From Utricularia gibba (lineage: Eukaryota; Streptophyta; Magnoliopsida; Lamiales; Lentibulariaceae): 64,000 bases of DNA. Every line of letters begins with the position of its first letter. Within the stretch, counting starts at the first letter, position 1. The notes beneath the pieces were generated by a model. It saw only the letters and a program-made list of their open reading frames with translations, was not told where the DNA came from and made no database searches. Position numbers and translations under genes: made by a program. Below are positions 23,569 through 35,894 of the stretch, piece after piece. Location of the stretch: NCBI GenBank assembly GCA_002189035.1, contig CM007991.1:2480001-2544000 (forward strand), written 5' to 3'.

Positions 23569-25337
23569 TCAAGTGGGGCGTGGATTGGGCTCCCTGTTTG
23601 GTGGCTTGCAATTTTGCTTCTCATATTCTTCATTCGACTCCTCCAAGGACTTAGAAACCTAATCATGCGACAGACTTCAATGTTCAGCCGCTGTTACTTC
23701 ATTCAAATGACGTATGAAAGAAAAGAAGAGAAGAGAACCTCAATGGAGTAGGCAAGAGGAAGCAATATGTCAGGGTTCATTGCATCCTCTGGAAAGTTTC
23801 TCAGGGCATGCATGAGTTTTTCAAAAGGCAGTCCCACCTGTTAGAGTTGAAATACAGCTATCAACGGTGATCCTGCAACGTTTTTGTGTGTAGGTCAGTG
23901 ATTGAAGAATTACCAGGTCGTCATGGCAATACTTGAGAACAGCTAAACCCACTTGGAAAACAATTTGGGCACCCTGGAGAAGAGAAACAGTTGCAACAAT
24001 CTAAAAGAATGAAAGTTATTTTGATGACAAAAAAGCAGACGAAGGGTAAGCATCTGACCTCATACAAAAACACATCCCAAATCCTGAGAGACAAATGGAA
24101 AGGAAAAGTGCATGAAAAAACGGTTATGAACCACTGGCTCGCGTACATGCTAGGATTTATCATTTCTTGAGCAAAATGAGAAGCCAGCCTAGGTAGCTGC
24201 TCCTTCACCAAAAAATCTAACTGAAAGAGATATCTCTTTACTAGAGGTAGTCCCTCCTGTATCAGAGACACAAGCTGTGTCACAAAAATTTCTAGTAATC
24301 ATTAGCACAGCATTCAAATATCAAGTTTTAGTGGCTTAATTCATCCAGAAGATCCAGGAAGAAATCTTTTATGTCTAGAAAAAGAAAGTAACCCAAGTAA
24401 TCCAGGAAAAATGGCAGAATTTGATGAATACCAAATACAATCCTTCCATTGGAAGGTGTACTGCTCCTTTCAACAATGCTACTAACAACCAGAAAGCATC
24501 CTCTTCACTCATGTAAAGTAGTAATAGCCCGGCCACGAATCCCATCCCCTGCAACAGCGGGTGGTTAAGAGAAAGAAGTAACAGTTCAGAAGGTAGCTAA
24601 ATAGGTGCAAGTTATAGAACCTGCACGTATCCTACATCTCTGTCAAACACAGAGTATGCTTTTAAAACGTTATAAAGGGACCTTTGTCCCAGGCCATGTC
24701 TCTGCTGGAAGAAAACATGAGAAGGAAATGTGCGAGAAATGTCCCGAATGATATCCAGTTCAGAAGCAGACGTCTCATACACCAAAAGTTGCTACAGGAA
24801 AACAAAAGCACATGATTGCATCAGAAAATGATATGCGGATAGAAAAAAAAAAAACAGACTGATTATCTCATGAAAATTAAATGTAAACTACTGTTTATGC
24901 CATAATGGATGATACTTGATCAGCGTGATCATCTGAATGAATGCAATTACCTCATAAACGCCTGGGTTAAGAAGCAAAAGATCCCGACTTCCCGATATCA
25001 GCTGCCAGACAATCCCTCTAAGACAATCAGGAATACCCTTCCTTATTCTCCTTTTAAAAACATGAGGTCTTCTCCTAACATAATGCTTCCAGTCACCACT
25101 TCCAACCCCTATCATTTTCCTCCATTTCCTGATCCTTCTTTCCTGCCTAAGATGGCATAATGAGAGAATGCATCCCAATGATCGTGGCGCGATTAGCAAA
25201 AAATGGCACCCAATTCAAGTGTACGATATGAACGCATGAGAAAAACCCAGTCAACGGACTTGGGCTTACACAATGGTATACCTCTTGGACTCAATTGCAG
25301 ATCTTGCCTTCGGAGAAGTTACACCATCATCAACCAT
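23569..25337 (-). CDS. TBC-domain Rab GTPase-activating protein
   Basis: Eight exons: 25282-25337, 24951-25146, 24621-24791, 24432-24548, 24059-24256, 23914-23973, 23739-23837, 23569-23658, giving 329 codons (328 aa), GT-AG and in frame. The TBC domain fills most of the protein. The arginine finger IIRDISRTFPSH and glutamine finger DVGYVQGMGF are both intact, so it should be catalytically active toward a Rab GTPase. The region RRIRKWRKMIG...RRIRKGIPDCLRGIVWQL is the usual TBC entry; ASQWFITVFSCTFPF and FPEDAMNPDILLPLAY lie toward the end. The first exon is short; the frame is also open to an ATG at 25469, so the start is the least certain part. The Rab partner is unknown. Confidence 0.9.
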
Positions 25338-26030
25338 TGCCTTCCCTAGCCTAATTTTACCGAAACAATCAGGTAAAACTGAAAACAACCCAGATACAAC
25401 AGGAATCTTGGAAATCAAACAAACCCATTCCCCATAGCGATAATCTATAAACAACTTGAATTCGCTCACCTAAAATAACAACACAAAAACCCCAGGGCAG
25501 CGCACCAACTTTTCCGGTCCCCCAAACTTCGACTTCGATGTTTCTTCCTTTAAGCTCGAATCAACAAATGAGTAACTGTCTACAAATTTGATGATCATCG
25601 AGGATCACTTCACCTGCATTCCAATACTGCAGTAACATTTAAAAAAAAAAAAAAAACATTACTGCTGCGGTTTTTTCCCTTCCATCATTTCCAAGCCCGT
25701 TGGATCTGGTCAGGCCCAAAAACCAACTAACGGGTCGGGTCATTCGTCGGCCCAAATAACCAGAAAGCCAATCCAATAGACAAGTAATTTCGAGAAAATA
25801 AAAATTCCTTTAAAAAAAAGATCATATTTAATAGAAGACAAATAAGACGATGACACGTGTTACTATATAGCAACTAACGAAGAAGGAAATGAAGATTCGT
25901 TGAAACCCGGGAGGGACGAAATCTCTCGGTTCCCCTCTCTGGGTTTTCTTTCTCCTCTATCTTGTGCTCTTTGGTTTCCCGGCGTTTGTCGATCTGTAGC
26001 AAGATTGGAGAAGGGGAAAGTAGTTCGCCA

Positions 26031-28648
26031 ATGGATTCTTCCCGTTTCCTGGAGCCTAGTTCACCGGGTTCGTCGCCCAATTTCGCGTTCGCCTTCAACG
26101 ATGTTAATTTCTCCGACAGGATTTTGCGGATCGAGATTTTGCCTGACTTGCCCGGATCCAAGTCCGATACGGATACCAGTCTTCTTGATTGGGCGCGGAA
26201 TCGAAAGCGTCGTCGTGGTGACCAGCTTGGGAATTCCAATGGTACTTTGCCTTTTTCAAGTATTGGGCCATTTTCGTTTTTCTGGGTAGTGTCAGTGTCT
26301 GAATTAGATGTGGATGTGGCTTTTCTGTGTGCCTCTGTTATTGAATATCGTCATTTGTAGGCTTTAATGAAGATTTTTAGGGATTGGAGACTTTTGTAGA
26401 CCTTAAATTGTCTTCTTTCACGAATCTTAGTGAATTATGTTTTGGTCTTTTTCTTGTATTTATTTTCCCCTTTTTAACTTGTTTCATCAGTACGGCAAGG
26501 TCTTTTTTCTCTTTGCGTTCATAATGCAATTTTTTCCATCGTTTGTGTTTCCAAAATGTGAAGAAACTGCTGGACAGTGTGAAGAGCTGATTCTAAATTG
26601 CAATATACCAGACTTGGAAGATGATGTTGCTACTCATGAAAACCAGGAAGAGGAAGCTGTGGAGATGATTGATGAATCACCTCTAGATGCAGAAATCATA
26701 ACCAATCAATCTGGTATACTTATCATGAGACTGTTCGATTAACGTGGATTCTGAATAGAGTACAAGTTCTTCCTTTTGGAAATCTCTATAGCAATAATTA
26801 TTATGTGCCTGTTGATCTTGCAGTCCTTGAAGATGCCGAGTGCAGTGAAGCATCGTCTAGCATGGACTATTCACCAATAAGAATTAATAGTGTGCACATT
26901 AGCTCTCCAATTTTGGCAGCTAAAAGTCCATTTTTCTATAAGGTAATTTGCAATTGCATCTTCCTCCATTGTGAACTATGTTAAGGTATTTTTCTCTTTC
27001 AATTGTAGCTCTTTTCAAATGGGATGAAAGAATCAGAGCAGCGAGATGTAACTCTAAGAATCCATGCCTCCGGTAAGCATGTTGCCACATTCACGGTGAT
27101 AATTTTTGTCTCTTTAACGTTAACCATCTTGTTGTAAATTAAAACATTTTCCAAGGAAAATGAATTCTATGCAATAATTTCGTTGTAGGATGTGGTATCA
27201 TTCTGTAAGGCTATTAACTACTACATGACACACTAATTTTATCCACCTGGTGGATAAAGTTGGAATCAGCCATAAGTTACTTTGATTGAGCAGCATCTCT
27301 CACTTCTGCAACATAAATGTGTTTTCTCATCGATTTATGGTAGAAGAATAGAGAAATTTATGGTCCTTTTGGTTGTTCTTAGGTAGAAGAATACATCTGA
27401 AAGTAACTTGATCTCGTTTCTGACTGCAGAAGAAGCAGCTCTTATGGATTTGCTGAACTTTATGTACAGTAATACTTTGCCAAGAACTACACCAGTTGCC
27501 GTACTAGATGTGCTAATGGCTGCTGATAAATTTGAAGTGGCTTCGTGCATGAGATACTGTTGCCAGCTGTTACGCAACTTGCCTATGACTTGTGAGTCGG
27601 CTTTCCTTTACCTGGACCTTCCTTCGAGTATCTTAATGGCAGACACAGTTCAGCCGCTGATGGATGCTGCCAAAAGATTCCTTGCCGCACGCTTCAAGGA
27701 CATCAGCAAGTAAGCACCTCCCATTCAGCATTCAACCATTTTTTTTTTGTTGTCACAGTTGGTAGCCATGATGCATTGAAGCCTGTACTTGGGTCTCTGT
27801 TCACATAAGTGCCCTTCTCTGTTTGATTTTACCAGGTTTCAAGAAGAGCTGTTGAACTTACCGTTAGCTGGTATCGAGGCAGTTCTATCTACTGATGATT
27901 TGCAGGTTGCTTCAGAGGATGCCATTTATGACTTTGTGCTGAAGTGGGCAAAAATGCACTATCCAAAGCAAGAAGAGAGGCGAGAAATATTAAGCAGTCA
28001 CCTGCTCCGTCTTGTTCGTTTCCCATGCATGTCCTGCAGAAAGCTGAAAAAGGTCCTGGCTTGTAGTGACATTGATCCAGAACTCGCCTCAAAAATTGTT
28101 CTCGATGCACTTTTTTTCAAAGCTGAAGCTCCATACAGGCAGCGTTCCCTTCTCGCAGAGGAGTCTAACAGTTCATTGCGTCGGTTTGTCGAGAGAGCCT
28201 ACAAGTACCGACCCGTGAAGGTTGTAGACTTCGAGATCCCCCGACAAAGGTGCATTGTTTACCTTGATCTGAAAAGGGAGGAGTGTACCCAACTGTTCCC
28301 ACAGGCAGAATATACTCCCAGGCATTTCACCTTGGTGGGCAAGGTTTCTTCTTATCTGGCCACTGCAACATGGATCAGCAGAGCTCCTTCCATTGCTTTG
28401 GGCTTTTTCTGGGAATGCAGGAGAAGGGTTTGGTGGCCTTCACAGTCGACTATGAGTTTGCATCGAGAGTGAAACCGTCTGAGGATTTTGTATGCAAATA
28501 CAAAGGAAACTACACCTTCACCGGAGGAAAGGCTGTTGGATACCGCAACCTCTTTGGCGTTCCCTGGACCGCTTTCATAGCCAACGAAAGCCCCTACTTC
28601 ATCAATGGTTGCGTCCATCTAAGGGCAGAGCTCACTATCAGAAAATGA
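26031..28648 (+). CDS. POB1: BTB-BACK protein POB1/LRB type (CUL3 substrate receptor), frameshifted as read
   Basis: Exons 26031-26241, 26564-26713, 26824-26942, 27009-27072, 27430-27709, 27836-28648. With one base restored they give 546 codons (545 aa). The family (LRB1/2, POB1) bridges CUL3 ubiquitin ligase to substrates such as PIF3 and phytochrome in light signalling. The divergent N-terminus [17 protein letters not shown] precedes the BTB core ([40 protein letters not shown]), the BACK domain ([20 protein letters not shown]) and a PHR-like C-terminal domain ([23 protein letters not shown]). The literal frame leaves the family at the CCC of 28298-28300 ([11 protein letters not shown]), one base short, and would lose the last ~115 residues. 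The last exon is 813 nt where 814 is required. Confidence 0.92.
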
Positions 28649-29250
28649 TCCGTAACTTGCTCCATCAGCTCAGCCTAAGTCCTACTCTATCGCAGTGCAG
28701 TACTGTAATCTTAAAGATGTGCCAACACTAAACCCGGGACCTCAGAAGACTCAGGAGTTGCGGACAAAGGAGAAGACGAGCCAGCCTTTCACATCTCTGG
28801 TTTTTGTTGCAGTTTGGAAAGTCGAAAACTTGGGATGTGTTATGTTTTTCGTTGTGTCGTGTGTATTCTGTCAAGTCTCTGAGTGTACGAGGTTCCAAAA
28901 CCTACCATCAAATCATAACCCCGTTGCACGGACAAGTTCAGCTACTTTGAGGAGGTTGCATAGATTTCAGTCGTGTCTGACGGTTGACCCGGACTATGCC
29001 CCGAGTGTGCGTGCCAATTATGGGATCCCTTCAGTCGACTTATCGGAAAAATTGGATCTTTGTTTTCGCACCCTCCACGTTGCTTCCGTCGCTTGGATTA
29101 TACTGTTTGTATGGGGCAGTTGGATCATTGAAGAATTGATCGTACGTTTGCTGTTTTGTGTTTCCTGGGCTTGGATTATGAATGAAATTGGTCGTGTTTG
29201 AAGAATCTTGAGCCAGCTTCGGAGTTCTGGGTTCACGGGGAGTTACCAGG

Positions 29251-30630
29251 ATGTTTTCTTCTGATAGATCTAAGCCGTGTCCTAGTTCGGACGTAGTTAC
29301 CATCAATGTTGGAGGGGAGATTTTTCAGACCACCAAGCAGACGCTTTCTTTGGCTGGTTCGGAATCCCTCTTCTTCAAGATCGCGAGCTCCAATGGAGAT
29401 GTCCCGTTTATTGACAGGGACCCTGAAGTTTTTTCAATCCTTCTTTCTCTTCTCAGGACTGGAAATCTCCCTTCAAAAGCCAGGGCCCTTGACATTCATG
29501 ACTTGATTTTCGAGGCCCGATATTACGGCATTGAGAATCTTGTGATGAATTGTATTGCCAATTCTTCACAATTCGACGCTTTTAACCTTGAGAAATCAAT
29601 GATTTTGCCTCTGAATGGGCGAGATTTGCCCACAGCCATGTCCACTGCCTCCTGCGGTTCGCTTCATGTTGCTCATGGGAGCAAATTAGCATCTTTTGAT
29701 TGGTCATTAAGCAGAAAGTCTACCATATTGACGCAGTTCACAGCTATTGATTCACTCCTTGCTTTATCTTCTTCAAGTGTAGCTGCAGGGGCTACGGATT
29801 TTTCAGGGTTACAGATCCTTGATCCTGAAAAGGGTTCAGTTCGGGAGACTCTGAACTGGGACAACGTCACTAAATCTGGTTCCACAGTGCAAGCCATTGG
29901 GGCCTCACCGGAGTATCTCTTTACGAGCTTTGAGTCGAGTCGAAGAAATTCAAACTGCATCATGGTTTATGACCTCAACAACAGTCTAAATGTGGTGACC
30001 ATGATTGGCCACAATGAAATATTTGGAGCTGATATTGGTTCTGCCATTCCAGCCACAAAACTTCAGTGGCTCCCATCTCACAATCTGTTGATGGCCTCGG
30101 GTTCTCACAGTAGTCTATCTGGGGTATCAGGGAGGATTCAGTTTTGGGATATAAGATCAAGCAATGTTGTTTTGGAAACCAGTGAAAAAGATGACTGCTT
30201 TGCTGATATCACATTTGTAGATCCACTTTCAGCTGTGTTTAAAGTTGGTGTGAATTCAGGTGAAGTTTACTACGCTGACTTGAGAAGTATGAACGATGAT
30301 ATATCATGGGTTTGTCTTGGTGAAGAAAAAAGGAATGTCAGTGGGAAGAAAGGAGGAGTTGGATCCAGAATCAAAGGTCATGGAAGCCATGTTCTCTGCA
30401 GCAAGGGAGCTACTCTAGAGCTCTGGTCCGAAGTTTTGATGAATGATGAAGTCACGCCTAGTGACAGGGTCTTGCGGAAGAACTCTGTGGGTCATTCCCG
30501 AGACAGAGATGGAAAAAGCATCACTGATTTCATATTTGGAGGAGGGAAAATGTTCTTAACAAGGAAAGATCAGCAGCACGTTGAAGTTTGGACTTCTGGT
30601 AATGTTTTTCAACGCAGGATTACTCTTTAA
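29251..30630 (+). CDS. KCTD-like BTB/POZ protein with WD-type C-terminus
   Basis: Single exon, 460 codons (459 aa), intact. An N-terminal T1/KCTD-type BTB domain (VVTINVGGEIFQTTKQTLS, FIDRDPEVFSILLSLLRTGN, about residues 14-105) is followed by degenerate WD/beta-propeller repeats (GRIQFWDIRSSNVVLET; ATLELWSEVL; QHVEVWTSGNVF). It resembles Arabidopsis BTB/POZ proteins of the At2g24240/At4g30940 type. It is a likely CUL3 adaptor; its substrate is unknown. It is tandem to the POB1/LRB gene, about 600 bp downstream on the same strand, though the two BTB domains belong to different subfamilies. Confidence 0.9.
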   Translation: MFSSDRSKPCPSSDVVTINVGGEIFQTTKQTLSLAGSESLFFKIASSNGDVPFIDRDPEVFSILLSLLRTGNLPSKARALDIHDLIFEARYYGIENLVMNCIANSSQFDAFNLEKSMILPLNGRDLPTAMSTASCGSLHVAHGSKLASFDWSLSRKSTILTQFTAIDSLLALSSSSVAAGATDFSGLQILDPEKGSVRETLNWDNVTKSGSTVQAIGASPEYLFTSFESSRRNSNCIMVYDLNNSLNVVTMIGHNEIFGADIGSAIPATKLQWLPSHNLLMASGSHSSLSGVSGRIQFWDIRSSNVVLETSEKDDCFADITFVDPLSAVFKVGVNSGEVYYADLRSMNDDISWVCLGEEKRNVSGKKGGVGSRIKGHGSHVLCSKGATLELWSEVLMNDEVTPSDRVLRKNSVGHSRDRDGKSITDFIFGGGKMFLTRKDQQHVEVWTSGNVFQRRITL

Positions 30631-30855
30631 GTTGTACAACTATGTTGGCTTTTTTGTCTGTCCATTGTACGTGCAATATTTGGAAATATAGTAGATGACA
30701 GATTTTGGATCTTGATACAGATACTTGCTCCAAAAACTCTTTGGAGCAGAGGAACTTATTTCATACATGAAAAGATACATTGCACATAGTCCCTGCAATC
30801 TTACATGGTTCTTAAACCTAGAACACAAACTAGGATGGACATTTTTGTCTTGATT

Positions 30856-31969
30856 TTAGTCTCTGGATTTGAAGGGGATGGCCCTGATCACAATCTCGTG
30901 GTATATTGCAGCAAGACCAGCTCCAATGAAGGGTCCAACCCAGAAGATCCACTGGAAAGAATGAGATAATTAACATCAGAGGTTTGATTCCCTAACAATG
31001 CATACGAGGTTGTGGTAGGAGGTAGGAGGTTACCATATTATGCCATCCGGAGTATCTGTTGTAAATGATAGCAGCTCCGATGCTACGAGCAGGGTTGATG
31101 CTGGTTCCATCTATCGGAATCGTTGCCAGATGAACTAGAAAAACTGCGAATCCGATCGGAAGAGGAGCCAAAATCTGGTGAACAACAAGTTAGTTAGCTC
31201 AGCAAATACAACAAAACTTTTGTTGAGAATGGTGTAGTTAGTAATGAGATCGGATCACTTACAGGGACATGTGAATCCCTGGCGTTTCGCTTCGCATCAG
31301 TTGCGGAGAAGACGGTGTAGACAAGCACGAAAGTGCCAAGAATCTCAGCACCGAGAGCATCACCCTTTGTGAATCCAGGGCTCACCATGTTAGCTCCACC
31401 GTTGAGATTTTCGTACGGGATTGGCTGGAATCCTTTCACGACCCCGGCTCCGGCGATGGCTCCGAGACACTGCATGACCATGTAGAATAAAGCCCTGGTC
31501 AGGGACAGCTTCCTCGCTAGAAACAACCCGAAAGTCACAGCCGGATTAATATGCCCACCTGATTCAAAAAAGAAGAAGAAGTCAGTTATTTCATCAGTCA
31601 CTGCAAAACTGTGAAGAGTAGGACATCGAAGAACTGACCGGAGATGCCGGCGGTGCAATACACGAGCGCAAAGATCATCCCACCAAAAGCCCAAGCAATC
31701 CCTTGAATCCCAACAGAGGCACACTTGGAGGGTGCTCTGTTAACTCCCATGACAGTTAAGATGGTGATATACAGGAACAAGAAAGAAGCCATGAACTCAG
31801 CAATCCCAGCTCTGTAGAAGGACCAGGAACCAAGCTCTTCCGGCTCGAACAGAGGAGCCGGGGGTGGTTCCCTGTAGTCCTTGTCCGTCTGAGCCGCTGT
31901 ACCCAGAGGCTGCCTCTCCCTGAACTTGGTGGCTCCAAGAGCAACATCTTCTTCCTTGCACTCCGCCAT
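30856..31969 (-). CDS. PIP1: Plasma membrane aquaporin PIP1
   Basis: Four exons: 31639-31969, 31263-31558, 31034-31174, 30856-30951, giving 288 codons (287 aa), the normal PIP1 size and the usual four-exon structure. It is a six-helix water (and CO2/small solute) channel. Both NPA boxes are present (GHINPAVTF in exon 2, SINPARS in exon 3). The long PIP1 N-terminus ([20 protein letters not shown]) and PIP signature (FPEEL-like [20 protein letters not shown]) identify the subgroup. The C-terminus [12 protein letters not shown] is short, lacking the phosphorylated PIP2 tail. It is divergent from the MIP1-like gene with a 1.1-kb intergenic region. Confidence 0.96.
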
Positions 31970-33110
31970 TTCCCTCAGAACTCGCTTGCTCGACTCAAGG
32001 GCGTGCGTTGCTTTATAGGCGTGGCCCCCCGGTGGTTTTCCATGTTAGAAAAACAGAGGGTCGGTGGCAGGACAAGATGCAAAGTCATCGTCCCTACACA
32101 ATCTGCTTTGGTGTCCGTTCACTTTTTACTAAACCAACTAATCCCAAGTACCTAACCAGTTACCAATGTCTCAAATTTTGTTCCCCAAATGCAATGAATA
32201 CGGTCCCTTTACACACAGCTTTCATGTCCATTTTATCATATGTAATTACAAAATTCATTCAGCATTTCTTTGATAGATAATCAATTTGATGGAAAATAAT
32301 ATTTGATCATAAATTACAATAAATACAAACTCATTCAGTTGAATTTAATTCTAAAATTCATAATTTCCTTAATGCTTAAAGGTGAAAATATTCATTTCCA
32401 TTTAAAGTAGTTGACTATGTTTAGGGGAAGTGAGTGGTGGTTGGGTTGGTTCTTTGCCACGCGGAGTAGGAGATAATAACACTAATTTTGATTTAATGTT
32501 TTTTTTCTAAGGGAGGTGTACACGTGTCTTCTGTTGGCCTACGCATCATTTGAGTTAATGATGTGATTGGTAATTAATTAATCATAATTATCATCTTCAA
32601 ATACCCATCATGTTGTGGTGAGTCATCATTAAGAAATTACCGACCAGGCTGAATTTCTTCTGTCTTGCTTGGCCGACCAATTTGCGAATATTATTTAAAT
32701 AATACCTGGATTGTTTTTTCCTTTTTTTGAAATAGTGGTGTTGACGTCATTTTTTATATTGGGCTTGAAATTTCGGATCCAAGATGAGTCCGTAACAATT
32801 TGGGTCCGGTTCGGGTTGGGTCGGGCACCCGCGGTGAAGCCGAAGCTGGTTAACAATCCCCCACCCCCCGCGAGAGAGGAGATCCTGGACGACTGCTTAC
32901 GATTGTATGTATCACTGTTTTGGTGATCGAAATTGAGGCCTGATTCCCAGGGCGTTCGTCGTTATCTAATTCCTTTTCCTTGACGGCGCTCTTGCACCAT
33001 ATTTATATTTTTTTCTTTATTGTTTTGGTTTTTGTTGTGTATACCGTCGTCCATCGCCGGATTGTTTGGATTTTCGGTGTTCGATTTTCTGGATCAGTGA
33101 GGACCGGTGG
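31970..33110. promoter_or_regulatory. Shared upstream region of PIP1 and the MIP1-like gene
   Basis: 1.14 kb between divergent start codons, largely AT-rich. A G-box in the palindromic context ACACGTGT lies near 32519-32526. No gene seen inside; element function is inferred. Confidence 0.4.
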
Positions 33111-35547
33111 ATGGGTTTTACGGTAAGGGAGAAGCACATCCGGCCTAATAGGAGGACACGATTGCCGAAACCGGAATCGGATGAGTCCACTACAATCAAA
33201 ACATACCATGTAGACAAATTGGCTGTTTCCAGATTGGGGAACAGATCGAATTTTTATGAGACGGCTCTTAGTGCGTCGAATGAGGATCGGGAGAATGGGT
33301 CTAACTCAAGTTCTGTTTTTGATGAAAGTGGGTGGGGCTATTGCACGGAGGAACAGTTGGAGGAAATTTTGTTAAAGAACTTGGAGTTCTTATATAAGGA
33401 GGCTATTAATAAACTTATGGGTTTGGGGTATAGTGAAGAGGTGGCTCTGAAAGCTATCTTGAGTAGCGGAAATTGTTTTGGAGGGATGGATATTTTGACT
33501 AATATTCTGCATAACTGCTTGGCTTATTTAAATGGCTCTGGGGTTACTGATGGCGGGTGTAATCAAGTTCCTGAACTTGAGGAGCCTGCATTTTCTGATT
33601 TGAGGCAGCTGGAGGAGTATTCTCTTACAGGTATGATTTGTTTGTTGCAGCAAGTTAAACCTCATTTGAGTAAGGGTGATGCTATGTGGTGTTTATTGAT
33701 GAGTGATCTACATGTTGCCCGGGCTAGCATGATGGAGGTACCACTTCTTCCCTCACCAACTACTCCCAATAGCAATACCACGGTCGCTAGCAGTTCGAGT
33801 TCGGAGGGGCTTGGAAACAATGGAGGGCCAGTTGGGCTAACCCCGGCACTATGTAAGTTTCATGGTGGATGGGGCTTTGGTAGTGGTGTTTCATCAGAAT
33901 TTCCAGTCAACGGGCTTCTTCCGTGTGCATCCGATATGGCTCTGCACAGGGAGATAGAGTTTCCAAAAAGGCTTGATCTGAGTCCATCAATGAAAACTCT
34001 GTTGAAGCAGAATGTTGCTATGTTTGCAGCTGGTTTCAGAGCAAACTCAAAGCAGTTCAACTGGAAATCTCATTCTTGCTTAAATCCCTTAAATGATTCG
34101 GAATCATCCAGTGGATGTCCAGCTGCAACAGTTGATTTTGAAGATGGACAAAGTGAGGATCTCCAGTATTCTAAGAATCAAGATGTGGTGAACGCTGTGA
34201 TGAACAAGTTCCAGGATTTGAATCTTGATGAGAACAAGGAACATGTGTCCTTAGATCAGAAAGACCAAATGATCCTAACATTGGTCAATCAGATCAAGGA
34301 TTTGGAAAACAAAGTCAAGGAACAGAAAGCATGGGCGCATCAAAAGGCAATGCAGGCTGCGAGAAAGCTGAGTCATGATTTGACTGAACTCAAGACGTTG
34401 AGAATGGAGAGAGAGGAAACACACTTGATGAATAAAGGGAAGGACGTCCTTGAAGATACTACCATCAAGCAACTCTCTGAAATGGAGAATAATTTCAGGA
34501 AAGCGAGTGGTCAGGTGGATCGTGCAAATGCTGCTGCTAGAAAACTTGAGATCGAGAATGCAGAGATTAAGGCAGAGATGGAGGCATCAAAGTTAAGTGC
34601 CTCTGAATCATTGAAAATCTTCATGGAAATTTCTAAAAGGGAGAAGAAATCTCGCAAGAAGCTAATGGCGATTGAAAAGCAGAAAATTAAGATGCAAGAA
34701 GATGTCTCAGATGTAAAGCAGAAGATATTAGCTTTGCAAAAGGAGCTGAATCAGGTAGAGTCCGCCACAAAGGATGCTGAGGTATGCTCAAATCCTAGTA
34801 GGGGATACTTGTTTGTTTCTTGAAGCTAGAGTACCCTTTAGACTATTTGTCTTTCTGCCTCTGGTGGTTGAATTGTAAGTGACAACACCTTGACGTCATG
34901 CCTGTCTGCAATCAAGAACGTGTAGGGGAAATTTCATTTCCTTATGTTGTTTCCTTGTTTCTTATAACGCCTCTGGTATTTTGTGCTCTTTGATTAACGT
35001 TTGAAAGCAATAACCTTGTTTCTTCCACTGCAAGGCTAAATTGAAGAATGAGCAGAAAGCCAAGGAATCAGCTTTTGAACAGCTGGAGGAGGAGCGACGC
35101 CTTAAAGAAGCTTCAGAGCTGAATAACAAAAGAAAGCTCGAGGCCTTGCGTCAAAAGATCGAGATAGATTTCCAGAGACACAAGGATGATGTTCAGCGGC
35201 TCGAGCAAGAATACGAGAGGCTTAAAGAGTCTGTACAATGCATGGCTGCCACCAAAGAGCCAGACACTAACTGCCATTCGGGGAAGAAGCTCAGCAACGA
35301 AAGCCCTGAAGTAGCAGCACCAGCATCTCCAGAAAAGATGAGCAGTAGCAGCAGCAGCAGCATCTGTGACAGGGAATGCATGGTTTGCAAGAAAGATGAA
35401 GTTTCTGTAGTGTTTCTGCCTTGTCGCCATCAGGTAATCTGTGGCAACTGCAATGAGAATCACGCAAAGAAAGGCAAGGCTGCACTATGTCCCTGCTGCA
35501 GGGTTCCTATCGAGAAAAGAATTAGAGTTTATGGCGCCAGCTTGTAG
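33111..35547 (+). CDS. MIP1: RING-HC E3 ligase, MND1-interacting protein 1 (MIP1)-like
   Basis: Two exons, 33111-34781 and 35035-35547, giving 728 codons (727 aa), intact. The start MGFTVREKHIRPNRR matches the family start; an in-frame ATG 15 codons upstream is less likely. A UBA-like/CUE-like conserved region (NKLMGLGYSEEVALKAILSS) lies near residue 100. A long coiled coil (about residues 390-630) precedes the C-terminal C3HC4 RING (CMVCKKDEVSVVFLPCRHQV, then CPCCRVPIEKRIRVYGASL). Arabidopsis MIP1 binds the meiotic protein MND1, and relatives are RF4/RF298 E3 ligases. The last 60 residues carry the catalytic module. Substrate unknown. Confidence 0.92.
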
Positions 35548-35894
35548 CCAAACCAAGAACGCCATACTCTGCTCTCTTCTGCTTCGTTTGCTCAGTCCTC
35601 TGGTAAGGACTTTTCTTGAGTCGACTGTTTACTTGTTCTGATGTGATATGCTTCCTGTGCTATTCACAAACCTGAGATGGACACTATCACCACAGAATAT
35701 GAATAATGAGTCGTCCGAGTTATCCATATTTCAAGCATATGTGATCTTATTGTAATAGCACACCGATGGTAATAAGATCATGACACATCCAAGCATATGT
35801 AATGATGCCATTTGCCAAAATGAGTTCTTTCTCAAACATTATTATCAACTGATTCTCTGTTGGAATACTTTTAACCTTGCAAAGATACGCACTT

